Program-made: the position numbers and the translations under genes
Part shown: positions 24,460 to 36,143 of the stretch, piece by piece
How positions within the stretch are numbered: position 1 is the stretch's first letter
How the letters are laid out: every line of letters begins with the position of its first letter
Notes under the pieces: model-generated
Database searches by the model: none
Seen by the model: only the letters and a program-made list of their open reading frames with translations
Told to the model about the DNA's origin: nothing
Assembly: GCF_963676685.1 (NCBI RefSeq)
Contig: NC_092344.1
Location: 50,862,830 to 50,926,829 of the forward strand
Length of the DNA stretch: 64,000 bases
DNA from: Mytilus edulis
Lineage: Eukaryota > Mollusca > Bivalvia > Mytilida > Mytilidae
Reading direction: 5' to 3'

Positions 24460-25170
24460 CTTGTAAACGGTCCAGATCCCCATCCCTAAACCATATATAT
24501 TCTTGAATGGGACGATAAAACAAATCAAATGAAATTAAAAGGAGGTCTTTGGGGGTTTCACCACTCTGTTCAATTTGAGAATGTGCTATTAAACATTACA
24601 TTATCACTGGACTAGTATATATTTGTTTAGGGGCCAGCTGAAGGACGCCTCCGGGTGCGGGAATTTCTCGCTACATTGAAGACCTGTTGGTGACCCTCTG
24701 CTGTTGTTTTTTTTTTTTTTTTTTTTGATCGGGTTGTTGTCTCTTTGACACATTCCCCATTTCCATTCTCAATTTTATATATTATCTTGTTAACGATCCA
24801 CATCCCCACCCCTAAACCATATATATTCTTGTCGGGGACAATAAAATTAATAATGAAATAAAATAAAAGTGAAGTCCCACCCCCTCTAGTTTGAAAACTT
24901 GTAAACGGTCAAGATCCCCACCCCTAAACCATATTTATATATTCTTGTATAGAACAATAAAACAAATAAAAGGAAATATAGGGAGAGTCCATGGGGTTCA
25001 CCCCCACCCCCACATGTTTGAGAAACTTTTAAATGGTTGAGATCCCCTGTCATCCAGTGGTTAGGTGAAAAAATTTCAGGATCCCTGATCCCCACCGTCA
25101 AACCATATATATTCTTGTATGAGACAATAAAACAAATCAAATGAATATAGGATCATCCCCTTTGTCTTGG
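24460..25170 (+). repeat. Irregular repeat of GATCCCCACCCCTAAACCAT blocks, split by a SINE-like insert
   Basis: Four blocks containing CCCCACCCCTAAACCATAT, ATATTCTTG and GACAATAAAACAAAT lie near 24470, 24796, 24910 and 25085. A SINE-like repeat at 24627-24790 separates the first two. The right edge runs into a truncated G/C-tract MITE near 25150-25215. Confidence 0.55.
24627..24790 (-). repeat. SINE-like mussel repeat (family A), copy 1
   Basis: Reads GGACGCCTCCGGGTGCGGGA, GAAGACCTGTTGGTGACC, a T-run, GGGTTGTTGTCTCTTTGACA and CATTCCCCATTTCCATTCTC. The opposite orientation occurs at 25425 and 57425, and a short piece at 59718. I recognise it as a common Mytilus SINE-like element. Confidence 0.65.
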
Positions 25171-25215
25171 GTTGGGAACCCCCCTTTTTAAAATGGCTGG
25201 ATCCCCCCCGGCATA
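25150..25215. mobile_element. Truncated G/C-tract MITE
   Basis: TTGTCTTGGGTTGGGAACCC followed by a C-run and AAAATGGCTGGATCC matches the right third of the complete copies. The left part is missing. Confidence 0.55.
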
Positions 25216-25424
25216 CCATCTAGCTAGCTATAAAGGCTTTAAAAATATGAAATCAAACAAGGAAATTAACAGTGTAGGCAACTGTTTTGAATTTAAAAAA
25301 AAGTCTTTTACATATATAACAATGTTAAATTTTTTGTGCATTTATTTTTGCTTATTGTATTTTCAATAATGGACAAAATTGCATGATTGAATATTGTAAT
25401 TTAAGAAAAATCAGCATACATGAT

Positions 25425-25560
25425 ATAAAATGGGAAGTGGAAACTGGGAATTTGACAAAGAGACAACAACCCAATCAAAAAGCAGACAACGGCCGAAGGT
25501 CACCTATGGGTCTTCAATGCAGTGAGAAAAATTCGGCACTGGTCTTCAGCTCATAAATAT
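25425..25560 (+). repeat. SINE-like mussel repeat (family A), copy 2
   Basis: GACAAAGAGACAACAACCC, GCCGAAGGTCACCTATGGGT, CTTCAATGCAGTGAGAAAAA and TTCGGCACTGGTCTTCAGCT form the reverse complement of the copy at 24627. Confidence 0.65.
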
Positions 25561-25564
25561 GTAT

Positions 25565-27045
25565 CAGAAATGAAAACGAGATACAGCTTTCAGTTGTATT
25601 AAAGTAAAAACCTCACAATAAGTTCTGAATATCAGAATATACAGTATTGCAAGATTCTCTCAAAATGTACACATAGAGCTGAAAAACTGTCAGTGACTGT
25701 AAAATTAATCATGCTTACATTAAAGTCCATGGAGTCCATCTTAATATGCATACTCTCGTACAAAGGAATATAAGTATGCAATAGACATCAAGTTTTCAAA
25801 AATAAGAGTATCTATGCCATTAATTTACGACAAGATCTTAATCAAGTAATAATTTCGGTTTGTTTAAATATTTCGGAGGTTAGTATGACCTCCTCTTTGG
25901 TGATGATGTTTTCGTTTTAAAGTTGGGAAAATTGTTTGTACATGTACCAACAAAAATAAAAACACAAAGTCAATCTAGAATTATGTTTTTATCATTTTAT
26001 GTTTAGGTTGTCAGCAAGATGAAAAGGACAAGTATGCAGTTCAAAATTCAAAATGTGGATAAGTTGAGGTTCTAGATCTTACCTTTGCAGATTTTCATAT
26101 TTTGCATGAATGAAATCAAAGGTTATATGATGGACAGCAGAGAAAGAAAAAAACAACTTTTCAATTATCCTGCTCCTGGATAAATGTAAAACATCTTGTT
26201 TTTCGGTAAGTTTTATGCTCTGTCTTTCCTCTAAATTGTAAGTTTTTGGTGAGTGTTCACCATGAATTTCAGTAAGTAACTTGTGGATTTACATGTATAT
26301 ACTCAAAATTTAGTACTAATATTAATGGGATTTTAGCATGACATCCTGCCAAATGCTTGTTAATCATGTTTATGTTCCAGAACAAACAAGTATTTGGACT
26401 GTACGCATATGGTTTGCCCAATTTTAAGAAGTTGGTCAAGTTTATTACAAACAAATGTACAGTACAGATCAACATAACTGAAATCTTTAATAGATTAATA
26501 CAAAAAGTTTAATTGCAGTTAAAATAAAAACACAGGTTTGGTCGAGCTGGTACCAGACAGTACAAATATACTTAAATGGTCTGACTGTACACATATGGTG
26601 GGACTGTAAGTTCTGGACCGTAAAAGTAACATCCGAATACTGATATGGTCTGGAACATTTATACACGTCTTAAAATTAATATCAAACACATTGGTGTTTG
26701 ATAGAACTATAATGTTTTGGGATATCAAAATCAAAAATATCCCATTTTTACTTTTAATAAAGAAGAAGATTATTGATGTATGTTTAAATGTATATTAAAA
26801 TGAGACAGCAAGCCAACAACACAAAAAATAAGGATAAAACATACATATTTTTTTTTGTATCAATGTTATAATTTCCAATATGTTCAAGGTATTTTTTCAT
26901 TGAAATAAAACACAAATTAAAATCTGTCTGAACTTCAAAAGCTTAAAGAAATATTGTTTCTGTTGTCTGCATTTTGTATAATATATTGCAAATTCTTGTG
27001 AATAATGGAATGTTATTATAGTTGTCTAAAGTTTTAACATTGATC
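25565..27045. other. Intergenic, nothing recognised
   Basis: AT-rich. The 68- and 71-codon minus-strand frames show no recognisable features. Confidence 0.4.
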
Positions 27046-27049
27046 TTTA

Positions 27050-27258
27050 TACTGTAAATTCATAAATTATTACGTGCATTTATTATTGCGATTCTGTCAT
27101 TTTAGACTTAAATGCGATTTTAAATTTTACGATTTTGAGAAAAATCCTGTTTAATCCATATAAAATATTTCATAATGCGAGTTTAAATTATTGCGTTTAC
27201 AACTCCGTTGCATTTTTCGCAATAAAAAAAAACTCGCATTAATTCCGCATTTACAGTA
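27050..27258. mobile_element. Tc1/mariner-type MITE with TA target duplication
   Basis: A 209-bp element with ends TACTGTAAAT and ATTTACAGTA, flanked by TA dinucleotides. Its interior has inverted TTATTGCG and CGCAAT motifs. It has the layout of the ACTGTAAATTC elements seen widely in molluscs. Confidence 0.65.
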
Positions 27259-27346
27259 TATATATATATTATGTATATAACTTGGGAAAATACCCAAATG
27301 TTATAAAGAAGAATAAATTAATTGATTGTTATATGGTATTAGAATA

Positions 27347-27430
27347 GGAAGATGTGGTATATTGCTAATTTGACAACCCTCCATCAGAGACCAAAGGATG
27401 TAGGCCGTTAGCAACTGATGACACTGGACA
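27347..27430 (+). repeat. Mussel interspersed repeat (family C), diverged
   Basis: GAAGATGTGGTATATTGCTA, TTGACAACCCTCCATCAGAG and ACCAAAGGATGTAGGCCGTT resemble the family with substitutions. Confidence 0.6.
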
Positions 27431-28044
27431 ACCTTTAACAATCAGTAAAATCCATATCGCATAGCTATTTTTATTGAAAATCATATTATTGCTACATGTA
27501 CATGTATGAAAACAATTTTGTATAATCCATTACTTTAGATTTTATTGGTTCTTTTTCAGAAGGATTGAAATTCACCACCTAGAATAAATGGAGAAAACAT
27601 AGAAACAAGACCAGAATAAATTCAAAGACAAAAGTTGGATCAGTTATTATTTTCATCACTCAGTAATGATTTGAAGTTCTTTTAAATTCAAAAAAATATT
27701 GAAACCACAATAATGTCAAAGTTCTGTGCTGAATGTCCAAAAAGTGGACTATACCATCAAACAATGCTGGATGATAAGAAACTATTAATGTTTTGTGTTG
27801 AGGGATATTGTGAAAAAAATAGATTTACTTAAATAGCTACTAGTATGTTAAGCCTAACAATAGAGTTTTTATTGATTTCAAATGGCAAATAATTGTGTTT
27901 CAAGAAAGTATTCTATAATTCATGAATAAACATATATTGATACTTACATTATCCGCTTTGTTGTTTAAAAGTTTAGTTTTGAACAGTTAAAGAACAATAT
28001 GCTAAATAAACATTTCCCAAGAAAAAAAGATATTCAATTAAAAA

Positions 28045-28535
28045 GATTCATCTTATAATAATTTACTACCAAATAGAAAACATTGTAACATACACATTAC
28101 TGTTTATTTATATCTATATATTTACAATTAGAATCCCATAGGATTTTAATTTGTCCCATGGGATATTAAAAATCCCATGGGATAATAAAAATCCCATGGG
28201 ATTTTTTTTGTCCCATGGGACAACAAATATCCCATGGGACTACAATAATCCCATGGGACAAAAAAAAATCCCATGGGATTTAACCAAAATCCCATGGGAT
28301 AATGGTAAATCCCATGGGATTTTGCCCTGTCCCATGGGATATTGAAAATCCCATGTTTTTATAATTCAAATTGCAAAATAAATATGAAAGTAACTGTAGA
28401 AAACCAAAGAAATTATTGAATCCCATGTAATTCTGCACATTTTGGTTATATACATGATATTGTAGCTCTTGTTTGAGGCGGCGGCGGATTTGCAAATGAG
28501 TGTTTTGCAAATTAAAAGTGTCCAGTGTTTATTAT
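28045..28535 (-). repeat. TCCCATGGGA palindrome-array element, copy 2 (inverted)
   Basis: Reverse complement of the element at 11228-11700. Ten perfect TCCCATGGGA palindromes lie between about 28153 and 28342, with one imperfect copy (TCCCATAGGA) before and one half-site after. The GAGGCGGCGGCGGATTTGCA block and GTGTCCAGTG end are shared with copy 1. Confidence 0.8.
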
Positions 28536-29190
28536 AAAAAAGACCAAAACTCAAAAACTTAACTATAACCACTGAACCATGAAATTGAGGTCAAGGTCAG
28601 ATGACACCTGCCAGCTAGACATGTACACCTTACAATCATTCCATACACCAAATATAATAGACCTATTGCATACAGTATAAGAAAAACAGACCAAAACACA
28701 AAAACTTAACTATAACCACTGAACCATGAAAATGAGGTCAAGGTCAGATGACACATGCCAGTTTGACGTGTACACCTTACAGTGCTTCCATACACCGAAT
28801 ATACTAGACCTATGCTTATAGTATCTGAGATATGGATTTGACCACCAAAACTTAACCTTGTTCACTGATCCATGAAATGAGGTCGAGGTCAAGTGAAAAC
28901 TGTCTGTCAGGCAAGAGGACCTTGCATACTTATAATAAGGGAGAATTTAACATTACAAAAAATCTTAACTTTTTTTTCAAGTAGTCATTGAACCATGGAA
29001 ATGAGGTCAAGGACATTGGACATGTGACTGACGGAAACTTCGTAACATGAGTCATCCATATACAAAGTATGAAGCATTCAGGACTTCCACCTTCTAAAAT
29101 ATAAAGCTTCTAAGAAGTTAGCTAACACCGCCGCCGCCGGATCACAATCCCTATGTCGAGCTTTCTGCGACAAAAGTCACAGGGTCGACA
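28535..29190 (+). repeat. 149-bp tandem repeat array carrying AGGTCA direct repeats
   Basis: GACCAAAAC(T/A)CAAAAACTTA recurs at 28541 and 28690, and in weaker form near 28839, a spacing of 149 bp. Each unit contains CATGAAAxTGAGGTCAAGG, then a CCAG(C/T)xxGAC block and ACACCTTACA. The array ends with GCTAACACCGCCGCCGCC and CTTTCTGCGACAAAAGTCAC, which I recognise as the end of a bivalve repeat. Confidence 0.7.
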
Positions 29191-29194
29191 AAAA

Positions 29195-31030
29195 TCAAGA
29201 AAACAATTTTATCATGATTCGAAACAAAACCTTCACCAAGACCGATTTAAAATAGTACAGTTTAAGAATTTAGTCGATATACATGCAGTTTATATGGGCC
29301 GGCAACTTTCTTGATTGAAAGTAGCAATGAAATCGAACTCCAATATAAACTGTTTGAAATTTCTGGTCAACAAAAATATGCATGTCATTGATTATGGTTC
29401 GATCTGCAACAAATTCAATTAAAATTAAAAAGCAGGAATTTCGGAAAAATAAAAATTTACAGCTGAAAAAAATAGTGCTTCGATCCTGTTATCCGTTTAG
29501 AACGGTTCTGAATATTATATTCTATTGACATTTATTAGATATGCCATAGTAATACCAAGAAAACAGGGTAAGCATTCATACCACATAGCCAATTAAAAAG
29601 TCCGAAAAAACAACATAAGAACCAAAAGGAATTAGACTTAAAGAAAAAAAGTCTACAAAGAAAACTAAAGCTAGATGAACCCCCTCTTCTTATGTATCGG
29701 ATTGGTTGTTTGTTGTTTTCTGATATTTGGTCGTTGCTGTGATCTGTTGAAATTGTCTAATATTTTTGATAATTGCGGTTATATTCTTCGAGCACTATAT
29801 ACATTTTATCCTTCGACATAAATTGATAAATAATACATAAAACATTTGTACACTGTAGACATACATTTTCTGACCTGCAAAAAATGGCATATTTGAAACG
29901 AAAGCACTAAGCATTAAACATTTATTTACCGCTAATACAACTTGAAAACCGAAAATTGAAATATCACTAAATGGAACATATAAAATGAAATTTAAAACTA
30001 GAAAAATATGCAATACCATAAACCCTTTGAAAAGAGTGACCTCATTGACATTTTCCAGAATAAAAAAAACTGTTTAACTAGTGTAATCCGCCATGTTGCT
30101 TGTGTCATGTAAATAATGTCTGCTGAAAAGGTGATTTGGGCTGACAGCCATAAACAAACAAAATCTATGTACCCCTATCCCCCCCCCCCCCACCCACCCC
30201 ACCCCACCCCACTCGAAATGTATTTGTATTTTCACATCATTATTATTTCTTGAAATTAAGTTGTATTTAACAAATTAGAATAAATTACCTCATCCTTTTA
30301 AAGATAAATTGTTGCTGTATTATATTATGTATATTATGAAAGCAAACAGTAATCAATCAGTTATTCATAAAACAGATTATTAATGATCATTATTTATGCA
30401 AAATGAAAAATCAAGCAAGTTATTGTCAAAGTAAGTAAAATTGCAAGTCACCTATTTTGGGATCACATTTCACTGCACGTTTTAAATGTATCTAAATATA
30501 GTTACACTGTAAAAGGAGTATTTTACACACAGTTGTTCTAAATTTTGTTTTCATTGCCAAATAAAATAATAAAATGGTTTAATACGAAAGCTTTAAACAA
30601 ACGAAAACAAAAAGCATATTGAATAATCAATTATGTACTAAGATAGAATATACAGAATGTTATTCAAATAAAATAAAATGGTTTTGCTTCTAAATATTTG
30701 CGCTGAGCACGATGGTAAACGGCAAAATATTTTTACCGTGGCATCATTTTTACTGAAGATTTTGAAACATATCAACACAACATTCTGTTATTCTTTTCTT
30801 TAATAAGATTTTCAACATATAAAGTATGGGTACATATTTGAAATGTGCTTTGTTTTGCTTCGTTTAATCTGAAATCTTTTTAGATTTAGAGATATATATA
30901 TAATTCTGTTATTTATAGAACGTACTTAGAAGCGACATATTAAGTACTGTATATTTAATGCTTTCATGGTTTGAAACAAATTATATATTTATATATTTTT
31001 AACTGTCACACGCAATGGATATACAGCTAC
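29195..31030. other. Intergenic, nothing recognised
   Basis: AT-rich spacer up to the left edge of the segmental duplication. A C-rich simple repeat (CCCCACCCACCCC) lies at about 30179-30213. Confidence 0.45.
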
Positions 31031-31155
31031 ATGGATATTACTATTGAATGCATATAATTTGGATTTTTTTGTTGTTGAATGAAAATGATTACTTTTTTTT
31101 ATATAATTTTACATTCAACTGATTTATGTATATATGAAGAATAAAAACGGTGATC

Positions 31156-31161
31156 TTTATT
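31156..31161 (-). terminator. Candidate poly(A) signal of membrane-protein gene copy 1
   Basis: AATAAA on the minus strand about 530 bases past the stop codon. It is conserved in the paralogue at 53761-53766. Assignment is by motif only. Confidence 0.4.
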
Positions 31162-31687
31162 GCGTAAAAAGAGAAATAAGGTTTCAAAAGGTCATCATGG
31201 CACAACACATTCAAGTAGAATGACAAGAAGAAGACAGACAAAACCTTACAAAAACAACACAAAACTGTCTACAAAACACAACAAAAAAAACTAGATTAAA
31301 AAATTCAAACCCCTCCAAAATAGGAGGGATAAAGAACTACTGTGATATGGTAAAGTTACCAGTTCTAGTCTATAAGTGAATGTTTATCCATTGTTGACTA
31401 CTAACTATCATTGTATATGTTAACATATTTTGTTATATTACTAACACAACACATTCTTGTATTCAACTAAATATACATTTTCTATTCAAATAGAATAATG
31501 ATAATAATGAAAACTTCTGGTATATCTTAATTCATATATCGTGCGACCAGCTCTCTTAAAGTTTATACTCGGTTTAAAAAAAAAAAGGTTTTAACAGGAA
31601 ACAACAATTTGCCAAAAAAAAATGTCTCTCTTTAACAGTTTTTTAATGCTGTCATTGTTCTTATACATACACATGTATATTGTTTTA

Positions 31688-34600
31688 TTATTGCTTCATG
31701 CCATGGTTGTCATAAGACATTTTAGATTCATACAAATTTGACAGCGGCTGCGCGGGAAGATCCTGTGCCAGTGCAGTATCGTTTGAAGGATAGGATTGTG
31801 TTGGATAACTGTTGATTGTATCCGGATATGGTGGTGATGTTGGGTAAGGTGGCGATGTTGGGTAAGGAGGCGGTGGTTGTTCTGGTGTCGAGTTGGTAGT
31901 ATATTGCATGTTTTGTGGATAGTTTGTTGAATCTTTGATATTGTAGTCAATTCCAGTCTTGTATGACGAGTCGTGTGCTGAATATGGCGGTGGTGCGTAT
32001 GTTTCTGAAAAATTGAAATGATCATATTTTATTTCAGGTATTAGAAGTTATTCATATATTTTTTTTCAATTCGGAATAAACTTGAGAATTAATTTGGTTA
32101 TTTAGAATTTATAATACAAATATTTGATACCAAGAACCATTGATTTGTTTAACCAATTTTTATCCATTTACTTTTGGTTTGAATAACCGTTACTATTAAG
32201 TATCAGGACACACTAATGAATATCATTTTCAGAAAAAAAAACAATATTAACTGTCTCTTCTTCTATAGTGAGTTCAATCAATATATTGCGCGAGTCCTTC
32301 GGTCGGAGGAATTCACTTAATATCTTTGCCACTAAACATTTCTATACAATGTTGAGCATCATTTATGAGAAATTTCTCTTTAATTGATTCTGATTTAAAC
32401 CTTTTTCTTTTATACATCTTATAATTCAATACCAAAAAATCATTTTTTTTTTAACTTACGTGGCACATTTGAAGACCAAGTGGTCATTTGCCCAGTATTT
32501 CTTGGTCGTTGATTTGTTTTGCAGCACGCCGCTCTAATGACGCAGAAAATTATAATTAACCCAACTATGCCAACGATTCCGCCGATCACAGCTCCAACTA
32601 TAGTTCCAGTCGACGTCCTGTAAAAAATTGATAATCAGAAAAATCATTTTGAAAAATATTCTTGCTTCAAACCATGGTACTATGATGACAGTATCTTCAA
32701 GGTTACCAACTTGCCATCCGCCAAAAAATAAAACTCCTGGGAAATAATGTTTAAAAAAAAAGGCTTTTGAAAGCATTAATACAAACAGATCTTAAAGTTT
32801 AATTTGTTCTTTTATTCTGGGCATTGCACAAGATCGTATTTTCTTGTACAATTTATGACTTGCTACATAAATTCTCTGAATTGCAGCCGCCAATCATAGA
32901 ATGCAGGAAGGACTGATGTATGATCATCAGATTATTATTTTCAATCAGTAACTCATATCATTCTTTAATTCTTTTTTGCCAATTAATCTTGTTATTCATT
33001 AGTGATTTTCCTGGACCGATTTTAATTGTTTGTTCTTTTGTGATTGTTTATTATTTAAGATTGTATGATTTGTTTTTTTTTAATGTTGGTTGACATGTGT
33101 CTTTGTGTTACCAGTAGATTGGCGTTAACCCACTTGTATGTTTACCCTTATAACAGACAAAACCTTCCAGAAGGGATTTGCAACCTTAGTTTTAGCCTAA
33201 CTACATGCAATTTATAATATACTATCTTTTTTTTATGATATCAGTACTGAAGAATGGTTTATAACACTTATGTTGTGTTACGTAGTTTTTTTTTTTAATT
33301 TATTGAAATAGCATTAAATTTCATGTACAAGTATATATACATGTAACTTTAAATGTACTTTCTGGGTCAATGTCATAATTTTCTTTAAGCTTTAAAACTT
33401 CACATTGATTACATGAGTAAATATAATCGGAAACTTGAGTTTGTTTATCATGGAAATGTAAATAATTTAAGTTCAAATGCGACACTTGAAAGGAACCATC
33501 TTTTAAGTTTGGAAAGTTGGAAGTTAATGATTTATAAGTCATATTTCAGATGGTGATTAGACATACTAATTCGAGAGAAGTAATTTAACTAAAATCTCAT
33601 AACTATGCCATATTAAAAAGAAACCATAAACTATAATAATATATCAAAATTCATATTTTAAACTTTGACATTAAACATCTATAGTTGGGGCCCGATTTGT
33701 TCGCCTTTCATCCAAATTCTAGAGCTTACATATTCAATTTTATATTATGATGAGATAGTCCTTAATAAACATGACGTGTATTTTTGAAATATTTCTCACT
33801 GAACATTACCAAAAACTACAATCTTAAAAGATAATGAACAGGTCTGTCACAAAAGTCAACGATTAATGATTATGATTCAAGATAAAATATTTGAATACGA
33901 TTTTTCTATGAAAATCACCCAACAAGTTTTAAAAGCGCTGAAAATCCTTTTTTTTATGAGGATTCATCTGCTCTGTCTCCATTAATGTGCTTTACTGACT
34001 TTTTCTTCAAATCACTGATTTTTGTTTTGCAAGTTTTTGTTGTTAATACAAGGGGGTTGCATGACAAAAATAATGTCTCCTGTTGAGACATACATAACAT
34101 TTAGAAAGATTCTCCACCTCTAATTGTCGTTTTAACCAATTGAAAAGCTGACATTTTAATATGATGTAAAAGCAAAAAATATGGTATTACAATTACCCGC
34201 TGCCATAGGAACTGTAGTAGTATCCCCCTCTATAATGATAACCACTCCGAAATCTTCCTCTGAATCGTCCACAGCATGATGACACTAAACAACGAAGAAA
34301 TAAACTTATTACGGAAAATGGTTTTGGCTCAACAAATAAATACTAAATGGTGTTTCATTTAGCTAAAACATCCTGTCATTTGATTTTTTGTTTGAAGAGT
34401 ATGTCCAAAATCTTTCTAAACACTTTTATTAAAGAGTAGTTGATTGTCGAAACACGCATCTGGTGCAGCAACATTGGTACCGTTTATGTTATAATCATTT
34501 ACACACATGTTTATAGACAACTTATATTATAATGGTCGATGACCGTATGTTAACCCCTAGATATATTTTCTAGTTGGTATTGATATGATTTTTCATAGAC

Positions 34601-35012
34601 TTAGATAAATAAATGCCAAAAACAGTTGAACTGCAATTAGGGAGCTTCCATTTGATTTTTATGGGGGAAGCTAGGATAAAAAAAAAGTCCTGCATTTTTT
34701 TTCAGTTTTAATCTCTTTCCTGCCTTTTTTATTTTTCATTTTATTCGGTCCTGACTTTTTTATTAGTTTATCCTGACTTTTTCCCCATAAAGTGTCGTTC
34801 TGCCTTTTTGTTTTGCCAAGTTGCGCATCTTGCCTTTTATTTTTACTCAAAAGCTCCCCGAGATGAAGAAAAAAAGCACGTAGAAATCTACTTGAAGTTA
34901 ATCTTATTTCGTAATTTTTTATAAAGAAAAGAGAAGCATAATGATTCTTTAAATTCTTACCTGCAATAGCGAATAGAACACAGAAAATTAACAATTTCTT
35001 GTCCTTTTCCAT
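31688..35012 (-). CDS. CYYR1/Shisa-like single-pass membrane protein, copy 1 (four exons)
   Basis: Exons join as complement of 34961-35012, 34197-34284, 32460-32617 and 31688-32004. All junctions are GT/AG and the phases agree, giving 204 aa. Residues 1-17 form a signal peptide (MEKDKKLLIFC... ending AIA). The short ectodomain (18-50) has a CC pair, Arg/Gly-rich phrases and a tyrosine cluster (GGYYYSSYG). Residues about 51-74 are a Gly-zipper transmembrane helix, followed by a juxtamembrane CC pair (78-79) that could be acylated. The cytoplasmic tail is Pro/Tyr-rich, with PPPY at 104-107 and at 144-147 and two SPPYP repeats. These are ligands for WW domains, such as those of NEDD4-type ubiquitin ligases. 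The order signal peptide, Cys/Tyr-rich segment, helix, PPxY tail matches CYYR1 and the wider Shisa-like adaptor group. It lacks the six-cysteine ectodomain, so family membership is by architecture. An intact paralogue lies at 54282-58510. Confidence 0.8.
34639..34862. repeat. MITE-like repeat in intron 1 of copy 1
   Basis: Starts AGGGAGCTTCCATTTGATTT and ends ACTCAAAAGCTCCC, partial inverted repeats around several TCCTGxCTTTTT phrases. The same insert is at about 58160-58375, so it predates the duplication. Confidence 0.5.
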
Positions 35013-35094
35013 TTTGAAAATATTTACAACCTGTTTGATATATTATATTTGTTGACTTATATGTGTCATATTTAACGAAAGTCATGCATGATCC

Positions 35095-35365
35095 TTTATT
35101 TCTACAGTGTGAGGTTAAAACTTTAAACACAATAAAATATTTTTTTATAGAGTTTAAATGCACCCGATATCCGAGACACGCGGAAGAAGGACATTATATA
35201 GAACTGTTACGAAACTGTAGAAATTTACGCCATGGGATGGTTACGTTAGGGCTATATAGTTACGTTATTATTAACATTTTCGTTTTGAACCGTTCGTCTG
35301 CTTCAATGAATAAAAATAAATCCATGTTGGTACACGTAGGAAGCGGGTCGTGAAATTCTCGGTCT
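35095..35365 (-). promoter_or_regulatory. Upstream block conserved between the two gene copies, with a TATA-like motif
   Basis: The 5' flank of exon 1 is well conserved with 58600-58870. It includes TATATAA on the minus strand at 35194-35200, about 180 bases above the ATG. The open frames that cross the block on the plus strand differ by frameshifts between the copies, so the conservation is not coding. Promoter function is inferred from position. Confidence 0.35.
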
Positions 35366-35675
35366 CTAACCTCGGAAATGTTTTAAATATATCATATTCT
35401 ACATTTTTTTGTAATTATACAAAAAGAATTAAAACGCTAAAGAATATAAATGTGTGATTATGTTTTAAGGTGTTCGTGGTCGCTTTCTTCCGGTTTACAA
35501 AAAACGCCCTAAAAATGCATGAAGTATTTTCCACTGGACATTATACAAACATCAAAATCCTTCTATCTGGTTAGATTTAACTTACAAAACAAAAAGGTCA
35601 CCTTCATAGCAAAAAACTAATACACATGCAATTATAGATAAAGAAAAGATACACATTCAATTCCGGCAGCCAAAA

Positions 35676-36143
35676 GGTGTCAGACCACCAATTAAAAATC
35701 CCTATCTGTTCAACCAAATTTTGCAATTTTCACAGCTTTCTAAATATTTTACCTTAAGTTTAACTTCAAGGAAACCAGGTATATCCTGAATTGTACATGT
35801 ATCACCTTCCTACATGCCAATTTTCAACCAATGTTTAAAGTCTTGTAACAAATTTCTAATTTTGAAAAGACAGGTACTACCAAAATAACTCCCGGTTTTC
35901 TGGAAATCTTAAATTAGTGTACTATGTAGCGCATTAATCCTGAATTTTTAATGCAAACTCATAGACAAGTGAATTTTGGCTCAAAATGGTCTAAATATAT
36001 TTCCCTTTCACCAAAAGTTTCATTTCTGCAAATTTGTTTGTTAGTTTAAGTAAACAATGACATCAAAAGCACTATTTTGTGTCAAAGTAGGACTACTTTT
36101 ACATACGTTCTAAATTGGAGGGAGTAATTGGTGGTCTGACACC
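35676..36143 (+). mobile_element. Element B, copy 1 (left outer terminus)
   Basis: 468 bp with 19-bp terminal inverted repeats and no coding capacity. Left flank AAAA, right flank TAAA. It carries CAGCTTTCTAAA, the variant shared only with the last copy. A 4-bp TSD excludes hAT and Mutator and would fit groups such as Sola or Ginger; the superfamily is undecided. Confidence 0.88.

Noticed and set aside
30179-30213. C-rich tract as a G-quadruplex or regulatory site
   Set aside because: A simple CCCCA-type microsatellite with nothing around it to support a function.
31696-32025. 109-codon His/Thr-rich minus-strand frame over exon 4 of gene copy 1 (and its counterpart at 54377)
   Set aside because: It is the other reading frame of the Pro/Tyr-rich exon and runs across the splice acceptor. 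The spliced frame with PPxY motifs explains the exon.
35063-35353. Plus-strand frame upstream of gene copy 1 that looks conserved with one at 58584-58853
   Set aside because: The similarity comes from the segmental duplication. Frame-breaking indels separate the two copies, and it lies over the conserved upstream block of the minus-strand gene.
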